From the NCBI RefSeq assembly GCF_000498535.1, contig NZ_AVGG01000019.1:1-64000 (forward strand): DNA of 64,000 nt, read 5' to 3'. Position 1 is the stretch's first letter; every line of letters starts with the position of its first letter. Under the pieces are notes generated by a model, which searched no databases, was not told the origin of the DNA, and saw only the letters and a list, made by a program, of their open reading frames with translations. Of the stretch, positions 59,603 to 64,000 are shown in pieces. Origin of the DNA: Flavobacterium limnosediminis JC2902 (lineage in GTDB: Bacteria; Bacteroidota; Bacteroidia; Flavobacteriales; Flavobacteriaceae). Made by a program: the position numbers and the translations under genes.

Positions 59603-60883
59603 ATGAGTACAACTTCACATCTTCGTAAAAATCACAAAAAAATCACCTTACAAAAACTGGCTATAACTTCAGTTATTATTGGGTTTCTTTGTGCTTTTTT
59701 GGCGGTTTCCCTCAAACATCTGACCGAACACTATGAGTACATTCTCCTTCATAAGGCAACTGCAAATCGCTTCTTATTTTTGATTTTTCCGATTTTCGGA
59801 CTGTCTGTAATTTACTTTCTGCGATATTATCTGTTTAAAAAGAAAGAGAACAAAGGCATTAAGGAGATATTCGAAAGCACTGGTTCCCGTACCAAAAAAC
59901 TTCCGGTCTATAAAATACCTTCCCATTTTTTCAACGGACTTTTAACCGTAGTATTTGGAGGTTCTACAGGGATTGAAGTTTCCACTGTTGTGGCTTCAGC
60001 CGCCATCGGATCTGTGGCACAACAAAAAGAAAACGTTTTCAAACGTCATAAAACCGAATTGATCTGTGCCGGAATCGCCGCCGGAATCACAGCTTTATTC
60101 AGTAGTCCCATTGCCGGAATATTGTTTGCCTTTGAAGTCATCTCAAAAAAAGTCAACCGGACATTTGCTGTAACCACAGGCTTAGCCGTTGCGATAGCTT
60201 ATGCTTTCATCCTTATTTTAGATGAGAAGCCTTTGTTTGAAGTGCACATTACTGCGTGGCATCTACACGCTTTTCCTTATTTCTTACTACTAGGTTTATT
60301 AGCTGGAGTAAATTCGGTTTACCTTACCAGAAGCGTTATTTATATTAAAAACCGTTTTGCAAAAATCGGAAACCATTCCACCAAAATCATTATCGGTTCC
60401 ATCATCATAAGTGCTTCTTTATTAGTCTTTCCTCAATTATATGGTGAAGGTTATCATGCGATGAAAATTTTGTTTGTGAATTCCGGTTCTGCTGTTGTAA
60501 CGACTTCTTTTCTGTTTACGATGATCGGAATTTTGTTTCTGAAACCCATTATCACTTCCATAACTTTAGCATCGGGCGGTGACGGTGGTGTTTTTGCACC
60601 GAGTATGTTTATAGGAGCCTTCCTTGGTTTGTTGATGGCAACGGTTTTAAATACTTTTTTTGATGCCGGTGTGATTCCGCTCAACTTTATGATTATCGGA
60701 ATGGCAGCCATGCTTAGTGCCAGCATTCACGCTCCGTTTACTGCGTTGTTTCTAATCTGCGGATTGATAAATGACTACACTTTATTTTTTCCGATTCTGA
60801 TAGTTTGCCTTGTTTCTAAGACTACCGCAAAATTTATTTATCCGTATACCGTTTACTCTTATCAGCCAAAACCCGTAAACTAA
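59603..60883 (+). CDS. ClC-family chloride channel/transporter
   Basis: 426 residues, about ten or more membrane helices. ClC selectivity regions: GGSTGIEVSTV (a variant of the GREGP gating-Glu motif; the Glu is kept but the following Gly-Pro is Val-Ser), AGIAAGITALFSSPIAGILF followed by AFEVI, and GGDGGVFAPSMFIGAFLG. There is no C-terminal CBS pair. It may be a Cl-/H+ antiporter or channel. It is followed 5 bp later by an HPP gene and 3 bp after that by a VOC gene, forming an operon. Confidence 0.9.
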   Translation: MSTTSHLRKNHKKITLQKLAITSVIIGFLCAFLAVSLKHLTEHYEYILLHKATANRFLFLIFPIFGLSVIYFLRYYLFKKKENKGIKEIFESTGSRTKKLPVYKIPSHFFNGLLTVVFGGSTGIEVSTVVASAAIGSVAQQKENVFKRHKTELICAGIAAGITALFSSPIAGILFAFEVISKKVNRTFAVTTGLAVAIAYAFILILDEKPLFEVHITAWHLHAFPYFLLLGLLAGVNSVYLTRSVIYIKNRFAKIGNHSTKIIIGSIIISASLLVFPQLYGEGYHAMKILFVNSGSAVVTTSFLFTMIGILFLKPIITSITLASGGDGGVFAPSMFIGAFLGLLMATVLNTFFDAGVIPLNFMIIGMAAMLSASIHAPFTALFLICGLINDYTLFFPILIVCLVSKTTAKFIYPYTVYSYQPKPVN

Positions 60884-60888
60884 TTGCC

Positions 60889-61497
60889 ATGCCCACACAC
60901 AAAATAAAACGCAATTATCGCAAAGCCAAATACGTTCTCTACAAAGAAACACTTGTTGATTTTAAAGAGCATTTATGGGCTTTCGTTGGTGCATTTGTTG
61001 GCATAGGAATCATTGCTTACTTACAATACAATATGTTTCCGAAAGAAGATTTTGTATTCCTGATCGGTTCTTTCGGGGCTTCAAGTGTTTTGGTTTATGG
61101 TGTGATTCAAAGTCCGCTCGCACAACCCAGAAATCTTATTGGAGGACACGTAATTTCGGCCTTTGTCGGCGTTACCGCAGCTAAACTTTTTCCCGACATG
61201 ATTTGGCTGGGTTCTGCTGTTGCCGTGGCTTCCGCCATCGTTTTCATGCAGATTACAAAAACCTTGCATCCTCCCGGAGGTGCCACTGCTTTGATTGCCG
61301 TTACCGGTTCACCCGCCATTGTAAAATTGGGTTACTGGTATGTGATTACCCCCGTTTTGAGTGGGGCTATAATCCTTTTGATTGTGGCGCTGATATGCAA
61401 CAACATGACTGATAACCGTCAGTATCCGACCAGCCGAAAGTTTACGAAACTGAAAAAGAAAATCGCCGGAAAGATTACAGTGAATAAAATCAACTAA
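60889..61497 (+). CDS. HPP family membrane protein
   Basis: 202 residues with about four membrane helices. The family signature is MQITKTLHPPGGATALIAVT, and QPRNLIGGHVISAFVGVTAA precedes it. HPP proteins have been linked to nitrite transport in plastids and cyanobacteria; here the coupling to a ClC gene suggests anion handling (inference). No CBS domain is present. Confidence 0.9.
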   Translation: MPTHKIKRNYRKAKYVLYKETLVDFKEHLWAFVGAFVGIGIIAYLQYNMFPKEDFVFLIGSFGASSVLVYGVIQSPLAQPRNLIGGHVISAFVGVTAAKLFPDMIWLGSAVAVASAIVFMQITKTLHPPGGATALIAVTGSPAIVKLGYWYVITPVLSGAIILLIVALICNNMTDNRQYPTSRKFTKLKKKIAGKITVNKIN

Positions 61498-61500
61498 ACG

Positions 61501-61890
61501 ATGTTACAGTTAACTAAAATCCACCATATCGCCATTATCTGTTCCGATTACGGGAAATCGAAACACTTTTACACTCGTATTTTAGGTCTGGAAATCCTTA
61601 GAGAAGTCTATCGGGAAGAACGACAGTCGTACAAACTTGATTTGGCTTTAAACGGAGATTATGTGGTGGAATTGTTTTCGTTTCCGAATCCGCCCAAAAG
61701 AACGTCCCAACCCGAAGCCACCGGTTTAAGACATTTAGCATTTGAAGTGGATGACATCGAAAAAGCGAGGCATTTTATCCTTTCCAACAACGTTGAAGCG
61801 GAAAACATCCGTGTCGACGAATATACAGCGAAACGCTTTTTCTTTATTTCTGATCCGGACGATTTACCGCTTGAATTCTACGAAAAATAA
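61501..61890 (+). CDS. VOC (glyoxalase-fold) protein, GloA2/YaeR-like
   Basis: 129 residues, one VOC domain. Metal ligands: His in KIHHIAIICSDYGKSKHFYT, Glu in DYVVELFSFP, His in GLRHLAFEVDDIEKA and Glu in PDDLPLEFYEK. The length and SKHFYTRILGLEILREVYRE pattern match the YaeR/GloA2 subgroup. Reaction unknown. Last gene of the ClC-HPP-VOC operon. Confidence 0.9.
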   Translation: MLQLTKIHHIAIICSDYGKSKHFYTRILGLEILREVYREERQSYKLDLALNGDYVVELFSFPNPPKRTSQPEATGLRHLAFEVDDIEKARHFILSNNVEAENIRVDEYTAKRFFFISDPDDLPLEFYEK

Positions 61891-61965
61891 ATTATTTAAT
61901 TGTTTTATAACAGATTACGGATAAATTTACTAAAATTGTAACACCCAAACTGTTAAACTGAAACA

Positions 61966-63192
61966 ATGAGATTAAAACTACCCACTGCTTTATTTGTTCT
62001 TGTACTATTTACTGCAATCGGTTTCGCGCAAAATCCTCAGAAAAACATTCTTTTTGTAGGTAACAGTATCACCTATTTTAACGACATGCCGATTTTATTT
62101 CGGGACATCGCTAACAACAAAGGCAAAAATGTGGTTACGCAAATGCATACGATCGGAGGCGCCGGATTTGTTGACCATGTAACTAATAACAACCTCTATG
62201 ACCTTTTTAGAAACACTGTTTGGGATGCTGTGGTTTTACAACCCGGCAGCGGTGAATCGGCAGGAGCTTCATGGCCTGTAAACACAACTATTGTAAGAGG
62301 CCAAAAACTTCTTGATTCGATAAAGAGATACAGTCCGTGTGCTAAAGTTTTTCTATATGAAATTCCGTACGGAGTCCCCTCATCAACAACTTATGGGACC
62401 TATCAGACTGTTCAGACACAAATCAAAGATTCCATTACAAAAATGGCTGACAATCTGCATCTACCTTTTGTACCCACCGGAGAATCGGCACGAATGCATT
62501 ATACCGCACAACAGGATTTGCTGCTGCACGGATCGTATAATGACATCCATCCGAATTTAAATGGTTCTTATCTTATTGCTTCGACCATGTTTACCGCCAT
62601 TTTTCAGGAACCGGTTACCGGAGCAACAGCCTATGGAGGCATACCGCAAGCAAGAGCCGAATATTTTCACGGCATAGCCGATCAGGTGGTTTTACCAAAC
62701 AAACCGCAATGGCGCATCAATACCTATAATCTCCACTCCGATTTTAATTCTATCGTAAACGGCAATTCTGTTAATTTTACAAACACTTCTGCCAATTATA
62801 CTGCACTACTTTGGGACTTTGGGGACGGAACAACTTCTGCGGAACAAAATCCAACGCACGCTTACGCATCTGGGGGTATCAAAACAATCAGATTGAAAGC
62901 CATTCGCAACAACTGTGAAGAAATCATCGTAAAACAAATCGATCTGGGAATACTTTCAACGAATGGTTTCGAAAAAAACAGGGTCCGGCTCTATCCAAAT
63001 CCGGCGCAATCTGTATTGAATTTTGAATCGGATTCGCCAACATCAGTAAAAATCATCTCGTCTTTAGGTCAGGTAATTTTTCAGGCAACGGAGCAAAAAA
63101 ACAATTGGCAATTAAATGTTTCCGGCCTTCAAAACGGAATCTATTTTATAGTTACTGAAAGTCAGCCGGTTTATAAATTCATTAAATCCTAA
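61966..63192 (+). CDS. SGNH hydrolase with PKD domain and T9SS sorting tail
   Basis: 408 residues. Signal peptide (MRLKLPTALFVLVLFTAIGFAQ). SGNH/GDSL-like hydrolase (about 25-230) with catalytic-Ser block ILFVGNSITYFNDMP and the Asp-x-His block NDIHPNLNGSY. A PKD domain follows (about 255-325, LLWDFGDGTTSAEQNPTHAY). The type A type IX secretion domain is last (about 333-408, RVRLYPNPAQSVLNFE ... GLQNGIYFIV). It is secreted through the T9SS and held on or released from the cell surface. It probably hydrolyses an ester on a polysaccharide or lipid; substrate unknown. Confidence 0.92.
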   Translation: MRLKLPTALFVLVLFTAIGFAQNPQKNILFVGNSITYFNDMPILFRDIANNKGKNVVTQMHTIGGAGFVDHVTNNNLYDLFRNTVWDAVVLQPGSGESAGASWPVNTTIVRGQKLLDSIKRYSPCAKVFLYEIPYGVPSSTTYGTYQTVQTQIKDSITKMADNLHLPFVPTGESARMHYTAQQDLLLHGSYNDIHPNLNGSYLIASTMFTAIFQEPVTGATAYGGIPQARAEYFHGIADQVVLPNKPQWRINTYNLHSDFNSIVNGNSVNFTNTSANYTALLWDFGDGTTSAEQNPTHAYASGGIKTIRLKAIRNNCEEIIVKQIDLGILSTNGFEKNRVRLYPNPAQSVLNFESDSPTSVKIISSLGQVIFQATEQKNNWQLNVSGLQNGIYFIVTESQPVYKFIKS

Positions 63193-63247
63193 CTTAAAAT
63201 CTTATCAACAAATCGCATTTCGGAAATCTGAAATCTAAAAATATAAC

Positions 63248-63255
63248 TACCTTTG
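63248..63255 (+). promoter_or_regulatory. Promoter -7 element (TACCTTTG) of the PRiA4_ORF3-like gene
   Basis: An exact TAnnTTTG match 23 bp upstream of the ATG at 63279. Confidence 0.5.
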
Positions 63256-63278
63256 GCCTTTCAAAAAATGATAAGGTC

Positions 63279-63830
63279 ATGGTTTACAAATTCCGGGTAA
63301 TCCTCGATGCAGAGGAAGATATTTTCAGAGATATTGCAATTCTTGAAGACGACACTTTAGAAGATTTACACAACGCTATCGTTAATGCTTTCGGCTTTGA
63401 CGGTACGGAAACAGGTTCTTTTTTTACGTGTGAAGACGATTGGACATGGAATGAAGAAGACGAAATTCCGATGTTTGACACCGGTGATGTTCCCGGAGAA
63501 ATGAAAACGATGGCCGATTTCAAAATCAATGACCTGATGCACAGAGACAGCACCAAAATGGTGTACGTGTATGACTTTTTCAGCATGTGGACGTTCTTCA
63601 TAGAACTAGGTGCAATTGAAGAAAAAGAAGAAGGCGAAACGTATCCGGCCTTATTGTTCTCTCACGGTGAATTACCTGCCGAAGCGGCTTCCAGCGGTTT
63701 TAGAGGTGCAGATGTTTCCAATGACGACATCTACGGTGACTTTGAAGACGAATTCGACGAAGAAGATATGGATATGTTTGACGGCGATGATTCTTTTGAG
63801 GATTTTGGTTACGAAGAGAATTGGAATTAA
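63279..63830 (+). CDS. PRiA4_ORF3-like (IS1096 passenger TnpR-family) protein
   Basis: 183 residues. Pattern MVYKFRVILDAEEDIFRDIA, LHNAIVNAFGFDG, FFTCEDDWTWNEEDEIPMFD and MVYVYDFFSMWTFFIELGAI matches plasmid pRiA4b ORF3-like proteins. The C-terminal 45 residues are extremely acidic (DFEDEFDEEDMDMFDGDDSF). The family name comes from a transposon passenger, but no transposase is present here, and the gene is probably a resident chromosomal one. Function unknown. Confidence 0.87.
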   Translation: MVYKFRVILDAEEDIFRDIAILEDDTLEDLHNAIVNAFGFDGTETGSFFTCEDDWTWNEEDEIPMFDTGDVPGEMKTMADFKINDLMHRDSTKMVYVYDFFSMWTFFIELGAIEEKEEGETYPALLFSHGELPAEAASSGFRGADVSNDDIYGDFEDEFDEEDMDMFDGDDSFEDFGYEENWN

Positions 63831-63838
63831 GCAAAAAG

Positions 63839-63873
63839 AGGTGCTAAGGTTCTGAGGCGCTAAGGCTCTAAGG
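63839..63873. repeat. Octamer repeat array E, upstream of four-helix-bundle gene
   Basis: AGGTGCTAAGGTTCTGAGG runs into CGCTAAGGCTCTAAGG: four units, containing CTGAGGCGCTAAGG at 63852-63865. It starts 9 bp after the PRiA4_ORF3-like gene and 55 bp before the next start codon. It has the same orientation as array B. Confidence 0.88.
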
Positions 63874-63928
63874 TTTTGTTTTTGTAGGAATTAATTTATT
63901 TTTATATTTTCGATTAAAAATATAAAAA

Positions 63929-64000
63929 ATGAGTACTTTCAGAGACCTTTTAGTTTGGCAAAAAGGAATGAACCTTGTCACAGAATGCTACAAAACCACA
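63929..64000 (+). CDS. Four-helix-bundle (23S intervening-sequence-type) protein, N-terminal part (partial)
   Basis: The first 24 codons (MSTFRDLLVWQKGMNLVTEC then YKTT) are cut by the right edge. The FRDLLVWQKGMNLVTE pattern is characteristic of the small four-helix-bundle family related to proteins encoded in 23S rRNA intervening sequences and to the Avd protein of diversity-generating retroelements. An octamer repeat array lies just upstream. Whether a reverse transcriptase or an inverted repeat copy follows cannot be seen. Confidence 0.8.
   Translation, partial: MSTFRDLLVWQKGMNLVTECYKTT

Noticed and set aside
63279..63830. IS1096-type transposon suggested by the PRiA4_ORF3-like gene
   Set aside because: No transposase, terminal repeats or target duplication seen; the family also occurs as stand-alone chromosomal genes.

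Overview
The window looks like chromosomal DNA of a Flavobacterium or a close relative in the Flavobacteriaceae (Bacteroidota). The evidence is its low GC content, many Bacteroidota-type promoter elements of the form TAnnTTTG, a type IX secretion C-terminal sorting domain, DUF5606 and 2TM-domain proteins, a LytS/LytTR pair, a TonB receptor with a carboxypeptidase-like N-terminal domain, mqo, and a Fur protein without the usual zinc cysteines. I see no rRNA, tRNA, prophage, transposase or CRISPR array.

Layout. 1-3668: N-terminal part of a giant PKD/Ig-repeat surface protein (minus strand, runs off the left edge). 3.7-5.2 kb: sparse DNA with a small degenerate caspase-like (DUF6642-like) gene and a gene fragment. 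5.2-8.9 kb: five-PAS histidine kinase plus single-domain receiver. 9-21.5 kb: housekeeping genes on the plus strand (rel, an exported unknown, fur, purA, an OstA/LptA-like protein, a class III aminotransferase, a TPR protein, aroE, a DUF349 protein). 21.6-30.4 kb: mostly minus-strand housekeeping genes (an exported unknown, ABM monooxygenase, mazG, DUF5606, def, mqo, ruvX, a methyltransferase), with a plus-strand FUSC membrane protein inserted. dapD is at 30.8 kb. 31.7-39.6 kb: nine lipopolysaccharide or surface-glycan genes (a Kdo-kinase-like protein, GT9, several GT2, a polysaccharide deacetylase), mostly in alternating orientation. 39.6-48.3 kb: a tight seven-gene minus-strand operon for a pseudaminic-acid-type nonulosonate (pseB, pseC, aldo/keto reductase, cytidylyltransferase-aminotransferase fusion, double-GNAT protein, pseI, GT-B transferase). 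48.5-52.1 kb: a Sua5/YrdC protein, a GxxExxY nuclease-fold gene between inverted repeats, a CCA-adding enzyme and heme A synthase. 52.2-58.5 kb: a minus-strand sensing/uptake locus (TonB receptor, TPR protein, a 55-residue membrane peptide, LytS kinase fused to a 2TM domain, two 2TM proteins, LytTR regulator). 58.7-63.8 kb: a YCII protein, MmcQ/YjbR, ClC channel, HPP protein, a VOC protein, an SGNH hydrolase with a T9SS tail, and a PRiA4_ORF3-like protein. The window ends in the start of a four-helix-bundle (23S intervening-sequence-type) gene.

The most unusual content is small and intergenic. (1) A 449-bp unit holds a PD-(D/E)XK-like GxxExxY gene flanked by 19-bp inverted repeats, each made of near-duplicate octamers. 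(2) A dispersed octanucleotide family (NNCTRAGG) occurs just upstream of the four-helix-bundle gene, and also as a head-to-head inverted pair with almost nothing between at 56.1-56.3 kb. I read these as full and empty versions of small gene-carrying repeat elements. (3) Two copies of a flavobacterial structured-RNA-like motif differ by a compensatory base-pair change. (4) A 13-bp unit is repeated seven times beside the dapD terminator. The pse operon has no recognisable pseG but carries unusual fusions.
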